A stretch of 64,000 nt of DNA, taken from Caenorhabditis remanei (taxonomy: Eukaryota > Nematoda > Chromadorea > Rhabditida > Rhabditidae). Below, piece after piece: positions 35,365 through 46,081 of this stretch. Under the pieces are notes generated by a model that saw only the letters and a list, made by a program, of their open reading frames with translations, was not told where the DNA came from and ran no database searches. Location: contig NC_071333.1 of assembly GCF_010183535.1 (NCBI RefSeq), positions 2,604,001 through 2,668,000 on the forward strand, in the 5' to 3' direction. The position numbers and the translations under genes are program-made. Each line of letters starts with the position of its first letter. The stretch's first letter is position 1.

Positions 35365-35550
35365 CAGTCTGCCGCTGTTGGGCTTTAAAGGCGCATGGAA
35401 TTTGTTTGGATGGGTCTCGTAGTTAAAAGCATGAAAACCGTAGTAAAAATATTAAAAACCGTAGTAGAGTACGGTTTTTCACCCATTTCTACTACGAGAC
35501 CCATGCTAACAAATTCCACGCGCCTTTAAAGCCCTACGGCGGCAGACTGT
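35365..35550. mobile_element. Foldback element, family F2, copy 4
   Basis: CTGCCGCTGTTGGGCTTTAA .. GCCCTACGGCGGCAGACTG, a nearly intact inverted pair. Confidence 0.75.
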
Positions 35551-37079
35551 AAATGTATGATATAAATTTTCGGAGCATTTTGAAAAAAATGTCAGAGTTC
35601 CCATTATTGAATCCGGACCGAGTGAAAATTCGACCCAGGCCGAGGCGGAAGTGTCATTTTAAGTGAATTTTTGGTTGTGTTTGAAAAATTTCATAAAACA
35701 CTCAACTCATCTGCAATCGAAACCAACGAATTCGAAGAATTCGGAAAGTGCGCAGCAATAAAAATTGCGCGCTGCAAAATAAAGCGTCTGCTTCCTAACA
35801 AGAGAAGTATTCCCAAAAACATCTCCAAATCCTCAAGGCAATCCAAAAAGCTCGATAAACCTTAAGAATTGGGGAAGTTTTGGGAATTTCGTAACTGATA
35901 ACTTCTCTAAAGATACTAATTATTTTTCTAAAACTACTATAATTTTTCAGTCCCGCCCACAGTCTTAACGCAGTCTCCCTGTCTCTCTCACACGATCCCA
36001 GAACCTCCCATCCCAACTCTTCTTTCGGTACCCCTAGAAGAGAACCCAGCCACCCAAACCCGTCATCCTCCCGTTTTCAATTCACTTTCTATCAGTTTTC
36101 TGAGATAGAAAGTGAATGAAAACACCTATACCTGAAACCAAACAAAAATAAACTACCTGAAGTTCCTTCGATTGATGTAGAAAGTTGAAACGGTCGAATT
36201 GAAGACGTTAAAGTTGAAGATGATTCCGACGAGAAGTTTTGAGAAGCACAATTGAATCAACGAGCTGAAACAAAAAGTTTTTTTTCTTTATTTTTTTGAT
36301 TAAAAAGAAATTAAACTCACTTTATTTCTAATTATCATTGATTCCGAAGCGGCTTTCTCAGCTCCAGAGATTTTGAGCCTTTGCGATGATATATTACACT
36401 GAAAAAAGTTATTTGAGAGGCAGAATTTGCAAAAAATTAAAAAATCGGAAAAATTAAAAAAATTTTATCTAGAAAGTTAACCGTTCAAAATGGTAATAAA
36501 GAAGCCCATAGGTAGTTTTGAGCACAGAAGAACAATATCAAGCCTTGAAAAAAAAATTTTAACGGTGGGAATGTGCATTTTTCAAAAATTTTAGGCCGAT
36601 CACAATTCTTTTTGAATTTTTAGAAACTTTTTGAAATCTATTTTCTCGCAATAAATTTATAATTTTAGCCCCTTATAAGTAGTGTCCTGTCAAAAAAATT
36701 CAGGTCTCAAAATTCGAAATTTCAAAAGTTATGAATTTTTTTCTATTATTTTAATTTTTATCTTGCAAAGGTGAAAAAATGGAAATCTGGAAATGCGCTT
36801 AAACGACGCAGCGTAAAATTTACGTCTAGAAGAGCTTTTGTTTTGGAAAGATCGGATAAAATACTGGTGAGAAAAAATCGATAAAATTTGAAAAAACGAG
36901 CAAAAAACAACAAAAATGTGGCAAAAAGTGGGCGGAGTCTGATGACGTGTCGATCGTGGCGAGACCCAAGTGACGGAAAATTTCATGCTCCTTTTTTCGA
37001 AATTTTCAAAGTAGAGGAAACCCCATGAATGTATATATGTCTAGAACCCAAATTTTATGAGAAATTCGAAAAAAATAAT

Positions 37080-37800
37080 ATTTTTCGGGTTACGGTAGTT
37101 TTAGGATTACTGTAGCCATTTTCGTGTCAAGACCCAATTTTTCGAAAATCGTCAAAATTGAACCGTTTCACAAAATTCTTTTTGCATCATATTCAGATTA
37201 CTACAACAAATTTTTTCAGAGTTTTATTTTTTTGGTTACGGTACTTTCAGTGTTACTGTAGCCATTTTCGTGTCAAGACCCAATTTTTCGAAAATCGTCA
37301 AAATTGAACCGTTTCACAAAATTTTTTTTGCATCATATTCAGATCACTGCAACAAATTTTTTCAGAGTTTTATTTTTTTGGTTACGGTATTTTTAGGGTT
37401 ACTGTAGCCATTTTCGTGTCAAGACCCAATTTTTCGAAAATCGTCAAAATTGAACCGTTTCACAAAATTCTTTTTGCATCATATTCAGATTACTGCAACA
37501 AATTTTTTCAGAGTTTTATTTTTTTGGTTACGGTACTTTTAGAGTTACTGTAGCCATTTTCGTGTCAAGACCCAATTTTTCGAAAATCGTCAAAATTGAA
37601 CCGTTTCACAAAATTCTTTTTGTATCATATTCAGATTACTGTAACAAATTTTTTCAGAGTTTTTTTTTTGGTTACGGTATTTTTAGGGTTACTGTAGCCA
37701 TTTTAAAGACCCAATTTTTCGAAAATCGTCAAAATTGAACCGTTTCACAAAATTTTTTTTGTATAATAATCAGAATATTGCAACAAAGTCAAAAAAATCT
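37080..37800 (+). repeat. 146-bp tandem repeat, five units (unit 2)
   Basis: GGTTACGGTA starts recur at about 37089, 37234, 37380, 37526 and 37670. Copy 1 of the triplicated unit has about half as many. Confidence 0.85.
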
Positions 37801-38034
37801 GCTAATATGGTTCACGGTAGTTTTTTGGCTTACTGTAACCATTTTCGTGGCAAGACCCACGTGACGAAATATCACATGCGCTTTTTTTTTCGAGATTTTT
37901 GAAGAAAGTTGCGCTAGAGGAGGTAAGTGCGCTCTACTAATAATTGCTGGAAACCATGAGACTTTCTCTGGAAAATACTGCAAAAAGACGGTTTGAATTG
38001 CGAAAAATTAACTGAAAATGCGTTTTTTCAGGTG

Positions 38035-38240
38035 CGGATTTACGTGAGATTAGGTGTCGATTTAGGGGAGGTTAGGTGTCGATTTACGGGAGGTAAATCC
38101 ATCCGAAATTACACGTAAATCCACACCAACTTGCCGTAAATTGACACCCAACCTCCCGTAAATTGACACATGACCTCGCGTAAATCTACACATAACTCCG
38201 TAAATCGACCCTTACGAAAGATTGATGTAGATTTACGGGT
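38035..38240. repeat. CGATTTACG repeats, left arm
   Basis: Direct units GGTGTCGATTTAGGGGAGGT followed by inverted units; mirrors 39405-39625. Confidence 0.7.
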
Positions 38241-39844
38241 TAAGTGACTCATCTGATGATCTTGTTCAAAATTCTGTTATTCTCAATCGTTGGGAGCAGG
38301 AAATAACACAATTTTCAACAAAATTAGCATTAGAGAGCACTTGCAATGCTTTTAGACACCTGCAAACGACTAAATGTTTTTTTGGAAATCCTCTGTTTGT
38401 CCGGATGTCTGAAGAGATGTGCCCTAGGAATCAAAACCTCATTCTGACAAGTGCGCTCTACTGCTAATTTCTCAAAAAACATATTTTTATGTTCGAAACA
38501 CCGAAAATGACACTTTTCAAAGTCGTAAACTCCAAAAAATGGTATTTTTCATAGTTTCTAACACCAAAAATCGCAATTTTCTAAAAATTAGCAGTAGAGC
38601 GCACCTGTCAGAGTTAGATTTTGATTTCTGGGGCACTTTCGGCGCGTTTTGACCTCCGGAGGCTTTTCAAAATAAAAATTTGGACATAGCTTTTGCGTCA
38701 ATGTGACAAGTGCGCTCTACTGATAATCCGGGAAAAACTTTTTGGTACCAATCTGACAACCAGGGTTCAATTCCCACTGGTGGAAAACCATTTTTGCTTT
38801 TCATTTCTGACTTTTTGCTATCAATCTGACAACCAGGGTTCAATTCCCACTGGTTGTCAGATTGATAGCAAAAAGTCAGAAATGAAAAGCAAAAATGGTT
38901 TTCCACCAGTGGGAATTGAACCCTGGTTGTCAGATTGGTACCAAAAAGTTTTTCCCGGATTATCAGTAGAGCGCAATTGTCACATTGACGTGGAAGCTAT
39001 GCCTAAATATTTATTTTGAAAAGCCTCCAGAGGTCAAAAAGCGCCGAAGGTGCCTCAGAAATCAAAATCTCTCTCTGACAGGTTCGCTCTACTTTTAATT
39101 TCTAGAAAAATGCAATTTGTGGTGTTTAAACTTTGAAAAGTGTCATTTTCGGGGTCTCGAACATAAAAATATGTTTTTTGAGAAATTAGCAGTAGAGCGC
39201 ACTTGTCAGAATGAGGTTTTGATTCCTGGGGCACATCTCTTCAGACATCCGGACAAACAGAGGATTTCCAAAAAAACATTTAGTCGTTTGCAGATGTCTA
39301 AAAGCATTGCAAGTGCTCTCTAATGCTAATTTTGTTGAAAATTGTGTTATTTCCTGCTCCCAGCGATTGAGAATAACAGAGCTTTGAACAAGATCATCAG
39401 ATGAGTCACTTAACCCGTAAATCTACATCAATCTTTCGTAAGGGTCACTTTACGGAGTTATGTGTAGATTTACGCGAGGTCATGTGTCGATTTACGAGAG
39501 GTTAGTTGTCGATTTACGGCAAGTTGGTGGGGATTTACGTGTAATTTTGTATGGATTTACCTTTCGTAAATCTACACCTAACCTCCCCTAAATCGACACC
39601 TAATCTCACGTAAATCCGCACCTGAAAAACGCATTTTCAGTAAATTTTTCGCAATTCAAACCGTCTTTTTGCAGTATTTTCCAGAGAAAGTCTCATGGTT
39701 TCCAGCAATTATTAGTAGAGCGCACTTACCTCCTCTAGCGCAACTTTCTTCAAAAATCTCGAAAAAAAAGCGCATGTGATATTTCGTCACGTGGGTCTTG
39801 CCACGAAAATGGTTACAGTAAGCCAAAAAACTACCGTAAACCAT

Positions 39845-40440
39845 ATTAGCGGATTTTTTGACTTTGTTGCGATATTCTGATTATTATACAAAAAAATTTT
39901 GTGAAACGGTTCAATTTTGACGATTTTCGAAAAATTGGGTCTCGACACGAAAATGGCTACAGTACTCCTAAAACTACGGTAACCAAAAAAATAAATTTTT
40001 CAAAAAGTTTGTTGCAACAATCTGAATATGATACAAAAAAAAATTTTGTGAAACGGTTCAATTTTGACGATTTTCGAGAAATTGGGTCTTGACACGAAAA
40101 TGGCTACAGTAACCCTAAAAATACCGTAACCAAAAAAATAAAACTCTGAAAAAATTTGTTGCAGTAATCTGAATATGATACAAAAAAAATTTTGTGAAAC
40201 GGTTCAATTTTGACGATTTTCGAAAAATTGGGTCTTGACACGAAAATGGCTACAGTAACCCTAAAAGTACCGTAACCAAAAAAATAAAACTTTGAAAAAA
40301 TTTGTTGCAGTAATCTGAATAAGGTACAAAAAAAATTTTGTGAAACGGTTCAATTTTGACGATTTTCGAGAAATTGGGTCTTGACACGAAAATGGCTACA
40401 GTAATCCTAAAACTACCGTAACCCAAAAAATATTATTTTT
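39845..40440 (-). repeat. 146-bp tandem repeat, about four units (unit 3)
   Basis: Inverse orientation units with CGGTTCAATTTTGACGATTT and ATGGCTACAGTAACCCTAAA. Confidence 0.85.
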
Positions 40441-41847
40441 TTTGAACTCCTCATAAAATTTGGGTTCTAGACATATATACATTCATGGGGTTTCCTCTAC
40501 TTTGAAAATCTCGAAAGAAGGAGCATGAAATTTTCCGTCACTTGGGTCTCGCCACGATCGACACGTCATCAGACTCCGCCCACTTTTTGCCACATTTTTG
40601 TTGTTTTTTGCTCGTTTTTTCAAATTTTATCGATTTTTTCTCACCAGTATTTTATCCGATCTTTCCAAAACAAAAGCTCTTCTAGACGTAAATTTTACGC
40701 TGCGTCGTTTAAGCGCATTTCCAGATTTCCATTTTTTCAGCGCCGCGAGATAAAAATTAAAATAAACGAAAAAAATTCATAACTTTTGAAATTTCGAATT
40801 TTGAGACCTGAATTTTTTTGACAGGGCACTACTTATAAGGGGCTAAAATTATAAATTTATTGCGAGAAAATAGATTTCAAAAGGTTTCTAAAAACTCAAA
40901 AAGACTTGGGATCGGCCTAAAATTTTTGAAAAATGCACATTCCCACCGTTAAAATTTTTTTTTCAAGGCTTGATATTGTTCTTCCCGGCTCAAAACTACC
41001 TATAGGCTTCTTTTTTACTATTTTGAACGGTTAACTTTCTAGATAAAAATTTTTTTAATTTTCCGATTTTTTAATTTTTTGCAAATTCTGCCTCTCAAAT
41101 AACTTTTTTCAGTGTAATATATCATCGCAAAGGCTCAAAATTTCTGGAGCTGAGAAAGCCGCTTCGGAATCAATGTCAATTGGAAATAAAGTGAGTTTAA
41201 ATTCAAAAATAAATTTAAAAAATAAAGAAAAAATAAAAAACTTTTTGTTTCAGCTCGTTGATTCAATTGTGCTTCTCAAAACTTCTCCTCGGAATCATCT
41301 TCAACTTCAACGTCTTTAATTCGACCGTTTCAACTTTCTACATCAATCGAAGGAACTTCAGGTAGTTTATTTTTGTTTGGTTTCAGGTATAGGTGTTTTC
41401 AATCACTTTCTATCTCAGAAAACTGATAGAAAGTAAATTGAAATCGGGAGGATGACGGGTTTGGGTTGCTGGGTTCTCTTCTGGGGGTACCGGAAGAAGA
41501 GTTGGGATGGGAGGCTCTGGGATCGTGTGAGAGAGACAGGGAGACTGCGTTAAGACTGTGGGGGAACGGAAAAAATATGGTAGTTTTAGAAAAATAATTA
41601 GTATCTTTAGAGAAGTTATCAGTTACGAAATTCCCAAAACTTCCCCAATTCTTAAGGTTTATCGAGTTTTTTGGATTGCCTTGAGGATTTGGAGACGTTT
41701 TTGGGAATACTTCTCTTGTTAGAAAGCAGGCGCTTTATTTTGCAGCGCGCAAGTTTTATTGCTGCGCACTTTCCGAATTCTTCGAATTCGTTGGTTTCGA
41801 TTGCAGATGAGTTGAGTGTTTTATGAAATTTTTCAAACACAACCTGT

Positions 41848-42022
41848 CTGCCGCCGTAGGGCTTGAAAAGCGCATGAAATTTGTTAGCATTGGTCTCGTA
41901 GTTGAAATGGGTGAAAACCGTACCCCACTACGGTTTTAAATATTTTTAATACGGTTTTCATGCTTTCAACTACGATCCTAACAAATTCCATGCGCCTTTA
42001 AAGCTCTACAGCGGCAGACTGT
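41848..42022. mobile_element. Foldback element, family F2, copy 5
   Basis: CTGTCTGCCGCCGTAGGGCT .. TTTAAAGCTCTACAGCGG; the right-arm counterpart of 35365-35550. Confidence 0.7.
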
Positions 42023-42289
42023 GAATTTATAATAGTAAAAATGCTTCAGTTTTGACAAGTCTGTTTAAAAATAATTTTATTAGATTCACCAAAAACATTT
42101 TCCAAAAAATCACAATATTTTTTGCCTTCTTGGGTGTGAAAAAAATGAAATCACGCCGTATTTCTATTGTTTTTGAAATCCAGCTTTTGTTCTATTTAAA
42201 ACATTTCCAAAGAAGTCTTTCGAATGTCAAAATTTCCCAATAATTGGGAAAAAATTTTAGAATATTGAGAAAAATATATTGTGAAATAT

Positions 42290-42545
42290 TAGCGTAGCAA
42301 TTTTGTTACAACTGCGCTCCGCCGCAAACGAGAGAGTATCGGCGAGAGATGCAGAGTTTTTTCTGGCACGAAACAGATTTTACAAGTTTTAATTCAAAAT
42401 TTGCCAATTTTCAAGAAACAATTATTCCAAAATAGATCAAAAGTGGTGAAAATCTGTTTCGCGCCGGAAAAAACTCTGCGTCTCTCGCCGATACTCTCTC
42501 GTTTGCGGTGGGGCGCAGTTGTAAGAAGGCGTGGGCTGCTAATAT
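42290..42545. mobile_element. Foldback MITE, family F1, copy 4
   Basis: ACAACTGCGCTCCGCCGCAA .. GCAGTTGTAAGAAGGCGTGG; the right-arm counterpart of 34695-34945. Confidence 0.8.
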
Positions 42546-42756
42546 TTGGTTGTGTTTGAAAATTGACATAAACATCTCAACTCGAACTGCATACATTTTT
42601 AATTGGACATATTTCCCATTTTTACAGTTTTCCTCTTTTAATTTTTCACTCAAGGACTATTTTTCTCATTTTGTAATTATTTCGTTTTTTCATAATTTTC
42701 TAGGCCCGGAGTTAAAATCAAAACACTTATTTTTTGAAAAACTTTGAATTTTTTCT

Positions 42757-43484
42757 GACATTTCGAAACTGGACATTTCAAAACCAGACATTTCGAAACC
42801 GGTAAAACACGTATAATTTTTTTCTCGAAGAGAGGTGGTATTATGGTTCCGAGGGTCCGGGTTTTGACACCGGGCCTGACAAAACTTTTTTGCATTCCGT
42901 TTTTGGTTTTTTGGTACGAATCTGACAACCAGGGTTCGATCCCCACTGGTGGCAAAACCTTTTTGGTTTCTGTTTTTAGCTTTTTGGTACGAATCTGACA
43001 ACTAGGGTTCGATCCCCACTGCAGATTAAATATTTTTGCTTTATATTTTTCGTTTTTTGGTATTAGTTTACTGTCGAGGGATCGACTCCGGATGTTGGAA
43101 AAATGGTTTTTTGTTAAGGTTTAAAAAAAATCAATAAAAGAGATTTTTCCAACATCCGGAGTCGATCCCTCGACCGTAGACTAATACCAAAAAACGAAAA
43201 ATATAAAGCAAAAATATTTAATCTGCAGTGGGAATCGAACCTTGGTCTTCAGATTGGTACCAAAAAGCTATAAACAGAGACCAAAAAGGTTTTGCCACCA
43301 GTGGGGATCGAACCCTGGTTGTCAGATTCGTACCAAAAGACCAAAAACGGAATGCAAAAAAGTTTTGTCAGGCCCGGTGTCAAACCCCGGACCCTCGGAA
43401 CCATAATATTACCTGTTTTCTAGAGTAAAATTTATACGCTTTTTACCGGTTTCGAAATGTCCGGTTTCGAAATGTCTCGGAGCC
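42757..43484. mobile_element. B-box foldback element, copy 5, enlarged
   Basis: The right end CTCGGAGCC is followed by GCCTTGAC (43485-43492), the complement of the duplication in units 1 and 2. The left terminus and about 60 bp of flank are deleted. It is about 170 bp longer than copies 1 and 4 because each arm has an extra B-box module. Confidence 0.8.
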
Positions 43485-44450
43485 GCCTTGACAAATTTAC
43501 GATGTTCAAATTTTTAGTTTTTTTGAATTATCTGTCGTTTTTATAATCTTTTTCATTTTATGCGCGGAGATTTACCTCAGATGTACAGCGAATTGCGCGC
43601 CCAAAGCTTCTCAAGCTGAAATGAGAAAAAGCTAATATGTAAAAACGTTTTGTGAAATGAGAGAGTGTGAGAAATAGCAGTTGAAACAATGAAAACCGCA
43701 TACGCAAAAATTTCATTATTTTTTTAAAAAAATTTTCGTTTTATTCATCTATTTTTGAATTCAATCCGGACAACCATTCGAGGACGAGGATTCAGTGGAC
43801 AATTAAAATGGAGGATTCAATAAACAATAACGACGGAGGATTCGGTACGGAGGAGAAAAAGGCAAAAGATGCCTATCTCGTTTAGCGGAAAATTGAAATA
43901 GAAGTTTTGATTGGTCTCTGATTTGATGTTGAAGTATGGGGTTGACTGCGCGCAAAAATAGAAAAAAAGAGTAGACATCAGATCAAAAATCATGAAAAAA
44001 CTATCTATTTGAGTCTTTCGCTTCACAGATAGACCATCTTCGATGTCTTTCTGATAACACGCATCAACTGTCTTTATGACAAACTGACGTGTTTCTGAAA
44101 CTGTGATTTACTGAAATCACCTGTCGGTAGTCAAAAAATCCATGCCAAAGAGACCCTTCGGGTGTCACTTGGTTCTGTAGTAATTAGTTAGAACCCTGAG
44201 AACCTCTGCCATCAAGGTGGAGGATTTAGGTCGGCCACAAAAAATTTTGATTGTTTTCCTGTGAAAACAATCTACTCTTATTTCATCGTCCTCACTTTTC
44301 TTCTTCATCTTCGACGGACTGCAAAGGGGTACTCTTGGTCTCTCCACAATTAGTCTTTTCATGACCTCTTCGTCGAACGTCGTTTGTTAGGTTATTGGGA
44401 AACACTGTTTTAATGGAATACAGCACTTCTTGTACTGAAGACAAATGACT

Positions 44451-45545
44451 TTTTTAGTACAAATATACACGTATTTTCAAACACTAATAATTTTTGCAGG
44501 TTTTCAGCTCACTATTGATGAGAGCATCAGATTCAAGCCAGTTTGTTGAATGTTTCTTTTGTAATTGTTTTTTTCAACAGGTGGAACAAAATCTTAGAAA
44601 GCGGCTGGAGATTATGCACCAAGTTTCAAACCCGATAATTTGTGGAGAGAAAGAATAAACACACGTCAATTTGAATACAGCAGATGATTTTGTTTAGATT
44701 CAAATTACAAATTATTTAACATTCATCGTGACTCTCAAGTATATCACAGAAAACTATTTGTCACAAAAATGATTTTTATCATCCTTTTATTCACTTCCTA
44801 TTTAACACTGACACGTTACATTCAGAAAAGTTAAGTGACATTTGAATTAAGGCGGGGGCACAGAGTTAGAAGTTATGAGCATTGAGGGTAAGATATTTAA
44901 TAAGATTTAACGTGAAATAATTAGATTGAGAACACCGGGAAGAGATTTTAACGGGGAAAACATGTTCAGGAAGTTTATTCCACCAATTGTTAGACCGGTC
45001 AGTGTAAAAACACTGGGAACGTGTATACAACTGTTTTTACGTTTACTCAACGAGTATTTGATGATTTCGCATTCATTAGGTGCCACAGGCAAATGCACTG
45101 GATAGATGGGCTAGTTATATATTAGAAGGATATTCAGTATAGTGTGTAAAAGATTTCAAACAAAGCTCTTTATTTGGAGGTATCTGAAGCAGTGAACCTT
45201 TTAGAAATTTTCAAAGTTTTTCATAATGAAACTTCGAACATCCTTAGCTGTTCTCAGACCCATCAGAAACAGGAATTCAAATGAAGAAAAAAAACTAGAA
45301 ACGTTCTCAATCTAGTTTTGTACAACATCTTTTTTTAAATGTATCTTCATAAAAGATTTTACTAAAAAATTGACGTTAAAAGAACATATTTTTGGAAATT
45401 TCAGAATAATTTTAACTTTCTCAGAAATAGATATCATTTTGGACTATCAGATTATTCTGGCTGCATACCATATCTATTTTGAGACTTTACCAACCGTCTT
45501 TACTTTTGTTCTGCAATAGTTTTTGATTTCCTTGTGACACTCTTC
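44451..45545. other. Intergenic stretch without a recognised gene
   Basis: AT-rich, apparently single-copy DNA between the palindrome and the kinase promoter at 45550. No splice-consistent coding chain was seen. Confidence 0.35.
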
Positions 45546-45549
45546 AAAA

Positions 45550-45585
45550 CTTTGTGTTTGCACGTTTTCCCTGTGCTGCTTAGTT
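45550..45585 (+). promoter_or_regulatory. Shared promoter block, kinase gene at 46082-48046
   Basis: TTGTGTTTGCACGTTTTCCC then TGTGCTGCTT. If the foldback at 45614-46004 and its duplicated 8 bp are ignored, the distance to the first acceptor is about 100 nt, as in the other two genes with this block. Confidence 0.65.
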
Positions 45586-45613
45586 TTGTTCTTTGTTATT
45601 TGATATATCTTTC

Positions 45614-46004
45614 GGCTCTATTACAGTTTAGATGTCCTTTGAAAACTTGAACGTCCCAAAAAACATTTAGACGTCCCAAAAAACATTTAGACGTCCCAAA
45701 AAACATTTAGACGTCCCAAAAAACATTTAGACGTCCCAAAAAACATTTAAACGTCCCAAAAAATGTTTAGACGTCGCTTGAACACTTTCAGTGGCTTTTA
45801 GTGTTGAAGGGACGTCTAATCATTTTTTGGGACGTTTCAATGTTTTTTGGGACGTCTAATTATTTAAAACCAAATTTTCAGACTTCAAGGGACGTCTCAA
45901 TATTTAATGGGACGTCTAAACATTTTTTGGGACGTCTAAATGTTTTTTGGGACGTTTAAACATTTTTGAACATATTTGGGATCCATCTAAACTGTAATAG
46001 AGCC
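45614..46004. mobile_element. hAT-like foldback with 20-bp internal repeats
   Basis: TIRs GGCTCTATTACAGTTTAGAT and complement, flanked by TATCTTTC at 45606-45613 and 46005-46012 (8-bp duplication, hAT size). Internally, ACGTCCCAAAAAACATTTAG repeats about six times from 45652, and inverted copies (TTTTTTGGGACGT) fill the right half. It splits the kinase promoter from its first exon. Confidence 0.88.
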
Positions 46005-46081
46005 TATCTTTCTTGCTATTCTTTCTTTCTCATTTTCTCTCTCTATCCCTCTTTTTTCTCACTAATTACACTTATTTTCAG

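Larger units (their letters stand above)
32810..44450. repeat. 11.6-kb palindrome, units 2 and 3
   Basis: Left arm 32810-38843 is direct relative to 5790-13490; right arm 38844-44450 is its inverse. The axis is at about 38843, where TCAATCTGACAACCA (38821) faces its complement (38851) across about 15 bases. The arms differ by small indels, number of 146-bp units, and a larger B-box foldback in the right arm. No gene is recognised in either arm; recurrent short frames are repeats of the same non-coding sequence. Confidence 0.9.

Noticed and set aside
36729..36986. 85-codon frame present in all three copies of the triplicated unit (9750, 36729, 40525)
   Set aside because: It recurs only because the unit does. 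No start context, no family, and copies differ without preference for third positions that I could see.
45652..45775. Regular 20-bp repeats resembling a CRISPR array
   Set aside because: Direct tandem copies without spacers, in an animal genome and inside a foldback with TIRs and an 8-bp duplication.
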